DNA of 64,000 nt. Origin: Flavimaricola sp. (GTDB lineage Bacteria > Pseudomonadota > Alphaproteobacteria > Rhodobacterales > Rhodobacteraceae). Made by a program: the position numbers and the translations under genes. How positions within the stretch are numbered: the first letter of the stretch is position 1; every line of letters begins with the position of its first letter. Location of the stretch: the NCBI GenBank assembly GCA_020629175.1, contig JAHDDU010000002.1, positions 27,692 through 91,691 of the forward strand, given 5' to 3'. The notes beneath the pieces are model-generated. The model worked only from the letters and a program-made list of their open reading frames with translations, had not been told where the DNA came from and did not search any database. Shown here piece by piece: positions 28,037 through 36,245 of this stretch.

Positions 28037-28711
28037 TCAGCCTTTGCCTTCGCTTGTTCGGGTCCGTTTGATCAGCAAGAGCGTCATAATGGCCCAGACC
28101 AGCGCCAGAAGGGCCCATGTGATCGCATAGTTCAAGTGGTTGTTGGGAATACCGCTGGTGTCAATTGGTGTTGGTGTCAGGACATCAGCCTCGTCACCGA
28201 AATCCCCATTGGAAATCACCAGAACGGGTTGGGCGTCCAAAACTTCTGCCATCGCATCGACGTCGCGCGCGAACCATAGCGCCCCGTCTGGCGCTGGTGT
28301 CCAATTGTCAGCCTCGTCCGGCCAATGCAGGTTGCCCGTGATCGTTCCGCCAAAACCGCCAAGCTGCGCCTCTTCACCCTGCCGGACAAAGCCACGATCT
28401 ACGAGGACGCGTTGGTCATCCTCCATGACGAACGCCTCAATGATCCGGTAACCCGCACCCACATCCTGAAGCGACGTCAGAACGAACAATCGGTCTCCGG
28501 TAAAGCCACCGACAAGAGACACCGGACTGTATCGCAGAGCATCCCGGTCCCCATCAAACGAACCGGTGTAAGTTTCGCCAGCGATCTTGGCTTCGATCTC
28601 GGCAAGGGCCGCTTCCTTTTCGGCCAAACGCCCGATTTGCCAGACGCACAACGACAGCAAAATCGCGATGCCGCCTAGCCCGAGAATGATCGGGAACAAC
28701 AGTTTGCGCAT
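28037..28711 (-). CDS. SURF1 family cytochrome oxidase assembly protein
   Basis: About 224 residues from the ATG at 28711 (GGAGG site 7 nt upstream). Two membrane helices flank a periplasmic domain: N-terminal (PIILGLGGIAILLSLCVWQ) and C-terminal (HLNYAITWALLALVWAIM), with the SURF1 motifs VWQIGRL and VLVDRGFV. SURF1/Shy1 proteins aid haem a insertion into subunit I of aa3 oxidases. It lies just downstream of the oxidase operon but beyond its terminator, so it likely has its own promoter or relies on read-through. Confidence 0.92.
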   Translation of the reverse strand: MRKLLFPIILGLGGIAILLSLCVWQIGRLAEKEAALAEIEAKIAGETYTGSFDGDRDALRYSPVSLVGGFTGDRLFVLTSLQDVGAGYRIIEAFVMEDDQRVLVDRGFVRQGEEAQLGGFGGTITGNLHWPDEADNWTPAPDGALWFARDVDAMAEVLDAQPVLVISNGDFGDEADVLTPTPIDTSGIPNNHLNYAITWALLALVWAIMTLLLIKRTRTSEGKG

Positions 28712-28804
28712 CGGCCCGCCTCCTCTCTCGCAAGCTTTGCGCGGTTGTGATCCCACTGCCCCTTGGGGTCAAGGGCAGAGGCCCAATCCACCGGCTTCAT
28801 CTGA

Positions 28805-28839
28805 CAAAAAAACTCCCGCCGGAGGCATCCGACGGGAGT
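28805..28839 (-). terminator. Terminator of the cytochrome oxidase operon
   Basis: ACTCCCGTCGG on the minus strand (28839-28829) pairs with CCGGCGGGAGT (28822-28812) around a short loop and is followed by seven or eight T. It lies directly after ctaE and separates the cox genes from SURF1. Confidence 0.9.
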
Positions 28840-28867
28840 ATCATTCTCATGCGTTTGCTATCTGGGA

Positions 28868-29677
28868 TCAGCCGCCCCAGATGTAGACCGCAAAGAAGAG
28901 GAACAGCCAAACGACGTCCACAAAGTGCCAGTACCAGGCCGCGGCCTCAAAACCCACGTGACGTTCGGGCGTAAAGTGCCCCTTCTCGGCGCGGAACAGG
29001 CACACCAGCAAGAAAATCGAGCCGATCACAACATGGAAGCCGTGAAAGCCAGTGGCCATGAAGAAGTTCGCAAAGTCGATCTCGCCGCCGAATGTGTAGC
29101 CATCGTAGACCAGCAATTCGCGGTACTCGTAAACTTGGAATCCCGTGAAGATCACGCCCAAAGCAACGGCAAGCATCAGACCGTGCTTAAGATCTTTGCG
29201 GTTGTTGCCATGGATCAGCGCATGGTGCGCCCATGTCAGAGCCATGCCGGACAACAGCAAAAGCAGCGTATTGATCAGCGGCAGGCCAAAAGGATCAATA
29301 TGGTGGATCTCCGGCTTGACGTAGGTTGTGCCCTCATAGGTCTCCATGGGGTACATCTCATGCTTGAAAAAGCTCCAGAACCAGGCGGCAAAGAACATCA
29401 CTTCTGACATGATGAACATGATGACGCCGTAGCGCAGGCCAATCCGAACAACGGGCGTGTGGTCGCCCGCCTTGCTTTCGGCCACAACTTCGGACCACCA
29501 AGCATACATGACGTAGAGCACCAGAGCGAGGCCGATGAGGAACATCCAAGGGCCCTGCCCCACACGCGGCATCCACAAAACGGCGCCGAAGAGCATGATG
29601 AACGCACCCAGTGAGCCAAGCAATGGCCAGATGGAGGGGTTCAGGATGTGATAGTCGTGGTTCTTTGCATGCGCCAT
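28868..29677 (-). CDS. ctaE: Cytochrome c oxidase subunit III
   Basis: 269 residues with seven hydrophobic helices and the subunit III motifs [16 protein letters not shown] at the N-terminus and [16 protein letters not shown] and [14 protein letters not shown] at the C-terminus. It is a core subunit of the aa3-type oxidase that stabilises subunit I and forms an oxygen path. Last gene of the oxidase operon; GAAGGG precedes the ATG. Confidence 0.97.
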   Translation of the reverse strand: MAHAKNHDYHILNPSIWPLLGSLGAFIMLFGAVLWMPRVGQGPWMFLIGLALVLYVMYAWWSEVVAESKAGDHTPVVRIGLRYGVIMFIMSEVMFFAAWFWSFFKHEMYPMETYEGTTYVKPEIHHIDPFGLPLINTLLLLLSGMALTWAHHALIHGNNRKDLKHGLMLAVALGVIFTGFQVYEYRELLVYDGYTFGGEIDFANFFMATGFHGFHVVIGSIFLLVCLFRAEKGHFTPERHVGFEAAAWYWHFVDVVWLFLFFAVYIWGG

Positions 29678-29702
29678 ATCGGTCGCCCTTCCGGTCTTGT
29701 CG

Positions 29703-30314
29703 TTAGTTCTGTTCTATGGCTTGCGCCGCAGTCGGTGTCAAAGCCTGAGGTTCAGCACGGGCTGTTTCTTCCTCCGGCAGATCAGTTTCGTAGAACGCGT
29801 AGCTCAGCGTGATTGTGTGAACATACTGTCCTTCACGGTCGTCAACGATCTCGGGATCGACGTAAAAGCTGACCGGCATCATGACGGTCTGCCCCGGCTC
29901 AAGCACTTGAAGCTCAAAGCAGAAGCAGTCAATTTTGGTGAAGAAGCCGGACGCCGCGTAAGGCGCCACGTTATAGCTCGCCGTACCGGCGATGGGCCGA
30001 TCTGTCGGATTGTGCGCGCGGTAAAAGGCAAGGCCTGTCTCACCGATGCGCACGTCCATCGTCCGCACCTCAGGCTCGAACTCCCATGGCATATTGCTAT
30101 CAACGGTTGCGTCAAAACGCATGGTGATGGTTTGATCGAGAATGCCATTGTCATTGGCCTCTGCCACCAGCGGTGTGCCGCCAAAACCAGTCACACGGCA
30201 GAACCAATCGTAGAGCGGAACGGACGCCCACGCGAGCGATCCCATGATGAACACCACGCCCACAAGTTGGGCTCGTGTGCGCTCCGGCCCTTGAAGATTT
30301 GGGAACAGCTTCAT
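29703..30314 (-). CDS. ctaG: Cytochrome c oxidase assembly protein CtaG (Cox11)
   Basis: 203 residues. One N-terminal membrane helix (about 15-35) is followed by a periplasmic domain with the copper-binding CFCF (Cys130, Cys132) and MPVSFYVDP. It delivers copper to CuB of subunit I. The ATG overlaps the end of the small upstream gene, with GGAGGGTG inside that gene as ribosome-binding site. Confidence 0.96.
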   Translation of the reverse strand: MKLFPNLQGPERTRAQLVGVVFIMGSLAWASVPLYDWFCRVTGFGGTPLVAEANDNGILDQTITMRFDATVDSNMPWEFEPEVRTMDVRIGETGLAFYRAHNPTDRPIAGTASYNVAPYAASGFFTKIDCFCFELQVLEPGQTVMMPVSFYVDPEIVDDREGQYVHTITLSYAFYETDLPEEETARAEPQALTPTAAQAIEQN

Positions 30315-30553
30315 TCTGAGACACCCTCCTCTGCTGCGGCGTTGCGATCTGCGGCAGCCTCGATGGCAGCCGGCTCAATCTGCGGTCGGGCGACATGGTC
30401 GAACCGCTCAAACTGTTTGATTTCTTCGAGGTTTAGGACCTTGACCACGGTCAGGCCAAAAACGATCCCCACGAGCCCAAGGAGGACCAGCCCCACACCG
30501 CGGTTCCGACCCCGGCGGCGCTCGTGCATTTCATGTTCAACCTTAATCGCCAT
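30311..30553 (-). CDS. Small cox-operon membrane protein (CoxF-like)
   Basis: About 80 residues from the ATG at 30553, which shares one base with the ctaB stop (TGATG) and has GGAGG upstream. The N-terminus EHEMHERRRGRNRGVG precedes one membrane helix (LVLLGLVGIVFGLTVVKV), followed by a charged Ala/Glu-rich tail. Small proteins with this motif occur between ctaB and ctaG in many Rhodobacterales and are often called CoxF or oxidase assembly proteins; the role is not established. Confidence 0.8.
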   Translation of the reverse strand: MAIKVEHEMHERRRGRNRGVGLVLLGLVGIVFGLTVVKVLNLEEIKQFERFDHVARPQIEPAAIEAAADRNAAAEEGVSE

Positions 30554-31488
30554 CACCAGCCTCCGATCCCGTAGGCGCGCAAGGCCGCTTCAACCAATAG
30601 CGCGCCAAAGTGCAGGAAGAGGTATGAAAGCGAAATGCGGAACAGCCATTTTTCCGTCGCGTACTCATCGGCTTCCGAGGCCCCTTCGTCCCGGTTCCAA
30701 ACCAGCCAAGCGCCGTAGAGGAACCGCGCGTTCAGCAGAAGGGAAACCGCGAGGTAGAACCAGCCGCCAATTGAGGTAAAGGCGATGCCAACAGCGACAG
30801 GGGCCAACAGGAGCGTGTATCCCCAGACGTGCAGCCGAGTGGACTTGCGACCATGAGTTTCGGTCAGCATCGGAACACCCGCGTCGCCGTAGTCTGTTTT
30901 GACGAACAGTGCGAGAGCCCAGAAATGAGGGGGTGTCCACATGAAGATCAGCGCAAACATCAAAATACTTTCGAGGCTGACGCCGCCCGTCATAACAGCC
31001 CAGCCGATCATCGGAGGAAAGGCACCTGCCGCCCCACCAATCACGATGTTCTGGGGCGTCGCGCGCTTGAGCCACATCGAATAAATGACCGCGTAGAAAA
31101 AGATCGTGAACGCCAAGAGGGCGGCCGACAGCGCATTCGCCGCGAGCCACAGCAGGACAACAGAAAAGCCTGACAGGGCAAGGCCCAAGGCGAGCGCTTC
31201 CTGCGGTTCCACTTTGCCCGCAGGAATGGGACGTTTTGCGGTGCGCCGCATCACGGCATCGATATCCGCATCCCACCACATGTTCAAAGCACCCGAGGCC
31301 CCTGCCCCGACAGCAATGCATAGGATCGAGACAAATCCGATAAAAGGATGCACACCAACCGGGGCGACAATCATACCGACGAACGCCGTAAAGACGACAA
31401 GCGACATCACACGCGGCTTGAGCAAAGCGAAATAATCGCCGAACTGCGCCTCGTCTTGTGCCTGCGTCTGGATCGTTGCGTCGGTCAT
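30553..31488 (-). CDS. ctaB: Protohaem IX farnesyltransferase (haem O synthase)
   Basis: About 311 residues from the ATG at 31488; a TTG at 31509 would add seven residues. Polytopic membrane protein of the UbiA superfamily with the prenyl-diphosphate motif [19 protein letters not shown] (19 residues) and a second Asp-rich loop ([10 protein letters not shown]). It makes haem O for the aa3 oxidase. Second gene of the operon after ctaC; its stop overlaps the next start. Confidence 0.95.
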   Translation of the reverse strand: MTDATIQTQAQDEAQFGDYFALLKPRVMSLVVFTAFVGMIVAPVGVHPFIGFVSILCIAVGAGASGALNMWWDADIDAVMRRTAKRPIPAGKVEPQEALALGLALSGFSVVLLWLAANALSAALLAFTIFFYAVIYSMWLKRATPQNIVIGGAAGAFPPMIGWAVMTGGVSLESILMFALIFMWTPPHFWALALFVKTDYGDAGVPMLTETHGRKSTRLHVWGYTLLLAPVAVGIAFTSIGGWFYLAVSLLLNARFLYGAWLVWNRDEGASEADEYATEKWLFRISLSYLFLHFGALLVEAALRAYGIGGW

Positions 31489-31542
31489 GTCAGCCCTAAA
31501 ATAGGACAATGGCCGGACCCATTTGGGCCGGCCACGTCGGGG

Positions 31543-32490
31543 TTACCAGGAGGTATATGTACGCTGCGATGATGGCAGCTCGGCATCGGCGCGGACCGCG
31601 GCGAGCCATTCGTCGTAGACTTCCTGCTCAACCACTTTGACGGTGATTGGCATGTAAGCGTGGAACATGCCGCACAGTTCAGAGCACTGGCCGAAATACA
31701 CGCCCTCTTCCTCAGCCGTGAACCACAGCTCTGCCAAGCGGCCCGGCACGCCGTCCTGTTTTACGCCAAAGGCGGGCACGGTCCAGGAGTGGATGACGCC
31801 GCTGGGATCGCCAGTGATCTGCATCACGACGGTGGCACCAACTGGCACAACGACAGATGTGTCTGTAGCCAGCAGCCACTGGTCTTCATTATACCCGTAT
31901 TCGGCCAGATGCGTCAGCATCGCGTCGTTCAGGACGTTGGGATAGAGATCGTTCTCCGCATCCGCGTCGGTCACAAGGTAGTTGGAGCCGAGCATATAGC
32001 TTTCAAACTCGATATCTTCGTCGACGTATTCGTAGCCCCAGTACCACTGGTAACCTGTCACCTTGATGGTGATGTCAGCCTCAGGGATTTCCTGCTGGTT
32101 AAAGAGAACGGGCAGCGAGAAGGCACCAATGAACACAAGGATCACGATCGGCACAACCGTCCACGCCACCTCGAGCGGCGAGTTGTGCGTGAAGGTCGCA
32201 GGTGTTGGGTTCTTTTTGGCATTGTAGCGCAAGATCACCCACAGGAGCAGACCCGTCACAAACAGCGAGATTGCGACAATGATGTAAAGAAGCAAGTTGT
32301 CGAGCCACTGAGCCTCCGAAGCAATGCTCGTCACTGGCGCCTGAAAGCCGGTACCCGCGTCAATCGGTTGCCCGCGCATCGGCAAATCCGCGAGCGCAGT
32401 TTGCGCCTGTGCCGTTGCGGCAGCCATCACTCCGGTTGTGGCGGTCAGTGCAGCGGCGCCATACCGCTTGATCATGCGTGTGATGTGCAT
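31543..32490 (-). CDS. ctaC: Cytochrome c oxidase subunit II
   Basis: 315 residues. A cleavable signal (to about ATAQA, residue 29) and two membrane helices precede a periplasmic cupredoxin domain. The CuA ligands are visible near the C-terminus: Cys269 and Cys273 in GQCSELCG, His277, Met280 and an upstream histidine in HSWTVP; the aromatic relay QWYWGYEY is present. It receives electrons from cytochrome c. AAGGG precedes the ATG at 32490. First gene of the oxidase operon; subunit I (ctaD) is not in the window. Confidence 0.97.
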   Translation of the reverse strand: MHITRMIKRYGAAALTATTGVMAAATAQAQTALADLPMRGQPIDAGTGFQAPVTSIASEAQWLDNLLLYIIVAISLFVTGLLLWVILRYNAKKNPTPATFTHNSPLEVAWTVVPIVILVFIGAFSLPVLFNQQEIPEADITIKVTGYQWYWGYEYVDEDIEFESYMLGSNYLVTDADAENDLYPNVLNDAMLTHLAEYGYNEDQWLLATDTSVVVPVGATVVMQITGDPSGVIHSWTVPAFGVKQDGVPGRLAELWFTAEEEGVYFGQCSELCGMFHAYMPITVKVVEQEVYDEWLAAVRADAELPSSQRTYTSW

Positions 32491-32698
32491 ATCAGTCCCT
32501 TGTCTCTTGGCTACTGGGTTCCCGGATCATGGGAATCCCCCGGTCTTGCGCGTCTCTTCCCACATCCTAAGTCCTAGGACAAGAAGTGTGGTTGCGGCAA
32601 ATGGGCGCTTTCGTATGCAATTGCGCACGAACCGCGCGCTTGTGTTGCTCGTGCGGGACGGTTACGCCCATCGCGGTAAGTAAAAAGGACATTGCTTT
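32491..32698. promoter_or_regulatory. Divergent ctaC/tldD intergenic region with a 10-bp palindrome
   Basis: About 210 bp that must hold promoters for the oxidase operon and tldD. It contains the perfect palindrome GTCCTAGGAC at 32571-32580, nested in TCCTAAGTCCTAGGA, and an imperfect GGTTCCC/GGGAATCC repeat near 32517-32537. Either could be an operator; no regulator can be named. Confidence 0.35.
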
Positions 32699-34120
32699 AT
32701 GGCTCAGGCCCCATTCCGCCCCTTCGACGATGCGCTGGATCAGGATGCAGCTCTCACCATGCTGCGAGAGGCCGTGGCAGGCGCCGACGACGGAGAGCTC
32801 TTTCTGGAAAGGCGCCGGTCCGAGGTTCTGGGCTTTGATGATGGGCGGCTCAAGACGTCCACATACGATGCGTCCGAAGGGTTTGGGCTTCGCGCGGTGC
32901 GCGGTGAGACAGCAGGCTACGCCCATTCGACAACCATCGACGAGCATAGTCTCAAACGCGCTGTCTCAACGGCCCGGCTGGCGGTTGGAGGAGGTGGCGG
33001 CACGTTGGCGGACGGCCCTACGGGCACCAACGTCAAACTCTACAGCGATGTCGACCCACTTGAGGAAACGGGGTTTGCCGTCAAAGTCGATGTCCTGCGC
33101 GAGATTGATGCCTATGCCCGCGACCTTGACCCACGTGTTGTGCAAGTCTCGGCCAATCTTGCTGCGACATATCAAGAGGTCTTCATCCTTCGGCCAGATG
33201 GGAGCCTGCTCAGCGACATACGGCCCATGGCGCGTCTGAACGTGAGCGTCATCCTCGAGCAAAACGGTGAACGTCAGGGCGGCAACGCCGGAGCTGGTGG
33301 TCGTCATGGCCTGTCTGGGCTGATTTCGCCAGATCATTGGAAGCCCGCAATTCGCGAGGCTGTGCGGATCGCGGATGTGAACCTCGGCGCCGAAGCGGCC
33401 CCGGCAGGCGTTCTGGACGTGGTTCTTGGCCCCGGTTGGCCCGGCATTCTGCTGCACGAAGCCGTTGGCCACGGGCTTGAAGGCGATTTCAATCGCAAAG
33501 GAACCTCGGCCTTTGCCGGCCTGATGGGCCAGCAAGTAGCAGCCAAAGGCGTAACAGTCCTTGATGATGGCACGATCCCCGACCGCCGCGGCTCTCTCAC
33601 CATCGACGACGAAGGCACGCCGAGTGGGAAAAACACATTGATCGAAGACGGTGTTCTCGTGGGCTATATGCAAGACCGCCAAAATGCTCGCCTCATGGGG
33701 GTCGCCCCCACCGGAAACGGACGGCGCGAAAGCTTTGCCCATATCCCCATGCCGCGCATGACCAACACCTACATGTTGGCAGGACAAGATGATCCGGCTT
33801 CCTTGGTCGCGGATCTCAAGGATGGAATCTACGCCGTTGGCTTTGGCGGCGGGCAGGTCGACATCACTAGCGGCAAATTCGTCTTCAGCTGCACAGAAGC
33901 CTATCGCGTCAAAGGTGGCAAAATCGGAACGCCCGTAAAAGGGGCGACGCTTATCGGCGACGGGGCGACGGCGCTGAAACACATCCGAGGTATCGGCAAC
34001 GATCTGCAGCTTGACCCCGGTATCGGTAACTGCGGCAAGGCGGGGCAATGGGTTCCTGTCGGCGTCGGGCAACCGTCATTGATGATCGGCGGCCTGACCG
34101 TCGGCGGCGCGTCGGCCTAA
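32699..34120 (+). CDS. tldD: TldD family metalloprotease
   Basis: 473 residues, normal for TldD. With its partner TldE (PmbA), which is not in the window, it forms a Zn peptidase that degrades unfolded peptides and matures small peptides such as microcins. The zinc motif HEAVGH (His253-His258) and the flanking GLEGDFN are present. A strong AAAAAGGA site precedes the ATG. It is divergent from the oxidase operon. Confidence 0.95.
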   Translation: MAQAPFRPFDDALDQDAALTMLREAVAGADDGELFLERRRSEVLGFDDGRLKTSTYDASEGFGLRAVRGETAGYAHSTTIDEHSLKRAVSTARLAVGGGGGTLADGPTGTNVKLYSDVDPLEETGFAVKVDVLREIDAYARDLDPRVVQVSANLAATYQEVFILRPDGSLLSDIRPMARLNVSVILEQNGERQGGNAGAGGRHGLSGLISPDHWKPAIREAVRIADVNLGAEAAPAGVLDVVLGPGWPGILLHEAVGHGLEGDFNRKGTSAFAGLMGQQVAAKGVTVLDDGTIPDRRGSLTIDDEGTPSGKNTLIEDGVLVGYMQDRQNARLMGVAPTGNGRRESFAHIPMPRMTNTYMLAGQDDPASLVADLKDGIYAVGFGGGQVDITSGKFVFSCTEAYRVKGGKIGTPVKGATLIGDGATALKHIRGIGNDLQLDPGIGNCGKAGQWVPVGVGQPSLMIGGLTVGGASA

Positions 34121-34204
34121 GCAGCAGCGCAAGGCTTTTCCCTTAGGTCAATAAATGCTACACTTCCGCCGTAGCAATGCGGCGATCTTGGGGGAGGAGC
34201 GACA

Positions 34205-34279
34205 TTGAATGCGACGCAGATGATGTTGGTCACAATGTGCCACTCTACACCGATCAGTTTGGCGGACGTTTTCGCATGA
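34205..34279 (+). CDS. Possible leader peptide upstream of a membrane protein gene
   Basis: A 24-codon frame starts at TTG 34205, preceded 7 nt upstream by GGGGAGGAG, one of the strongest ribosome-binding sites in the window. Its TGA overlaps the ATG of the next gene in ATGA. The arrangement suggests a short upstream open reading frame that couples or controls translation of the membrane protein. It could also be the degraded start of a longer gene, since the peptide resembles nothing I know. Confidence 0.35.
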   Translation: MNATQMMLVTMCHSTPISLADVFA

Positions 34280-34743
34280 CATCCTGGCCGGCCATCCGCA
34301 CCAACGGCGCGTCGCACCACCAGTATGAAATGGGTCATGCCGCCTCTATCGGATTGGCCATTGTCCTGATCGGGTTGCCCTTGCTGGGCCTCAGTGTCAG
34401 CTGGATGATCGAAACCTCCGACACCGCCTCGTACGACGGCCTTTCGCTCTACGGCTTTGCACAAATGCTGGCCTATTCGCCTCTGTTGTCGTGGCTGGGG
34501 CTGGCAATTGGCGTACCCCTCGTGCACTGGTCGATCCGCTGGGGCTTTGGCGGCTGGCTGGTGACGATTGCGATCGGAGCAATCTGTGGAGCGATCGTGC
34601 TGAACGGGGCGGCCTGGACCACGCTGGATGTTGTCAGCATCAGGATCGGCCTGATTGGCGCGCTCTTTGGTGGCGCGTTTTCGGCGATTTATTGGCTCGT
34701 GATGCGCCTGCTCTCGCCGGTGCTGTTTCAAGCGCCCGAGTGA
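34276..34743 (+). CDS. Hypothetical membrane protein
   Basis: About 155 residues from the ATG at 34276, chosen because it overlaps the stop of the short upstream frame; ATG 34330 or an earlier ATG at 34177 are alternatives. Four hydrophobic segments can be seen (about 19-45, 60-85, 93-115, 118-145), so it is an inner-membrane protein. No family recognised. It sits alone between tldD and dprA. Confidence 0.65.
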   Translation: MTSWPAIRTNGASHHQYEMGHAASIGLAIVLIGLPLLGLSVSWMIETSDTASYDGLSLYGFAQMLAYSPLLSWLGLAIGVPLVHWSIRWGFGGWLVTIAIGAICGAIVLNGAAWTTLDVVSIRIGLIGALFGGAFSAIYWLVMRLLSPVLFQAPE

Positions 34744-34855
34744 CCACGGGCATCTTCGAAAAATTTGTGACAAATTCCCCGGGCTGCCGCTTTTGATTTA
34801 CCTATTGTTAACCTCAATCCTCCTAGGTTGATCTCGCAACAGGCTGAGGTACGCT

Positions 34856-35983
34856 ATGTCCGGGGACACTCTTTTTTCTCAAACCCCAACCCGACCCCCC
34901 TTTGAGAAAGAAGACCGGCAAGACTGGCTCCGCCTGTTGCGATCGCGCCGGGTTGGGATAACAACATTTTGGCGTTTAATGGCCGAGTTTGGGACCGCCA
35001 GTTCCGCTTTGGAAGCGCTCCCTGATATTGCCGAGAAGGCCGGAATCAAAAATTATGAAATTTGTCCCGAGACCCTCGTTGAAGAAGAGGTGAAGCGGGC
35101 CAAGACCCATGGCGCCACCCTCGTTTGCCACGGCGACATGGAATATCCCGCCCACCTCGCCGATGTCGAAGATCCGCCGCCCCTATTGTGGTGTATGGGT
35201 GACGTGTCTTTGCTTGGCCGCCCGACCGTGGCCCTGGTTGGCGCCCGAAATGCTTCATCCCTTGGCACGCGCATGGCCCGCAACCTCTCTGCTGAGTTGG
35301 GCGACGCGGGTTTTGTCATCGTTTCGGGCCTTGCGCGTGGGATTGATGCGATTGCCCATTCTTCCGCACTGACGAGCGGGACCATTGCTGTGATGGCTGG
35401 CGGTGTGGACACAATTTATCCAAGCGAGAATACCGATCTGGCGGTTGAGATTGCGGAAAAGGGACTACGTGTCTCGGATCAACCCATGGGCGTTCACCCT
35501 CAGGCCCGCCACTTTCCAGCGCGAAATCGGATCATTTCGGGCATGTCGCAAGCCACCGTTGTGGTTGAGGCAGCTGCTAAATCGGGCAGTCTGATCACCG
35601 CCAGATGCGCTTTGGATCAGGGGCGTGACGTGCTCGCCGTCCCCGGACACCCTTTTGATGGGCGGGCATCCGGCTGCAATATGTTGCTCCGCGATGGAGC
35701 TGTCCTCGTCCGCTCAGCTGCCGACATCATTGAACACATCGGTGCGGCCACGCAGCCCAAACCGATGGCCCTGCCCGCTGCACCCAAACAGGACGCGCCA
35801 AAACCCGCCGCAAACCTCCACGTCATGATTTTGGAAAAGCTGGGGCCATCACCGGTGGCTGAGGATCAGTTGATCCGCGATTTGCAAGTCCCCAGCGCCC
35901 AGGTCGCCCCACTCCTTGTCCAGTTGGAGCTTGAGGGCCAAATCGTGCGACAGGCAGGCGGATTGCTCAGCCGCGCGGGCTAG
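34856..35983 (+). CDS. dprA: DNA-processing protein DprA
   Basis: 375 residues. DprA loads RecA on incoming single-stranded DNA during natural transformation. The Rossmann-like core shows GARNASSLGTRMARN, VSGLARGIDAIAH and the later GRASGCNMLLRDGA; a short N-terminal SAM-like region and a C-terminal winged-helix (about 310-370) complete the family architecture. GGCTGAGG precedes the ATG. It is followed by topA, a neighbourhood seen in many alphaproteobacteria. Confidence 0.95.
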   Translation: MSGDTLFSQTPTRPPFEKEDRQDWLRLLRSRRVGITTFWRLMAEFGTASSALEALPDIAEKAGIKNYEICPETLVEEEVKRAKTHGATLVCHGDMEYPAHLADVEDPPPLLWCMGDVSLLGRPTVALVGARNASSLGTRMARNLSAELGDAGFVIVSGLARGIDAIAHSSALTSGTIAVMAGGVDTIYPSENTDLAVEIAEKGLRVSDQPMGVHPQARHFPARNRIISGMSQATVVVEAAAKSGSLITARCALDQGRDVLAVPGHPFDGRASGCNMLLRDGAVLVRSAADIIEHIGAATQPKPMALPAAPKQDAPKPAANLHVMILEKLGPSPVAEDQLIRDLQVPSAQVAPLLVQLELEGQIVRQAGGLLSRAG

Positions 35984-36177
35984 GCGTCCGTTCATTTACC
36001 CGGCATTAACAGCACCACCCCCATGATGTTGCGGCACGCTGAACGTGCGGCTGGTCCTGAAAGTTGTGGTGAATCTTCGTAGATTTCTCCCCCTCTTATC
36101 GCGCCTCATTTGCATGCAGGACTGCAGTCGCGGGAGTGGTGCGGCATGCCTATTTCGCAAGCCGGTCGGAACCTGCA

Positions 36178-36206
36178 TTGACATTGCCTCAGGCCGTCCC
36201 ACATCT
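36178..36206 (+). promoter_or_regulatory. Candidate topA promoter
   Basis: TTGACA at 36178-36183 matches the -35 consensus; 17 bp downstream lies ACATCT, a poor -10 match, about 40 bp before the topA start. The -35 element is convincing, the -10 is not. Confidence 0.3.
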
Positions 36207-36245
36207 TGCCGCGCCAATGCCATCATGGATTTCTAAAGGATTCTT

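Noticed and set aside
32966-34072. Open frame of 368 codons antisense to tldD
   Set aside because: Shadow of tldD; no recognisable domain and no ribosome-binding site.
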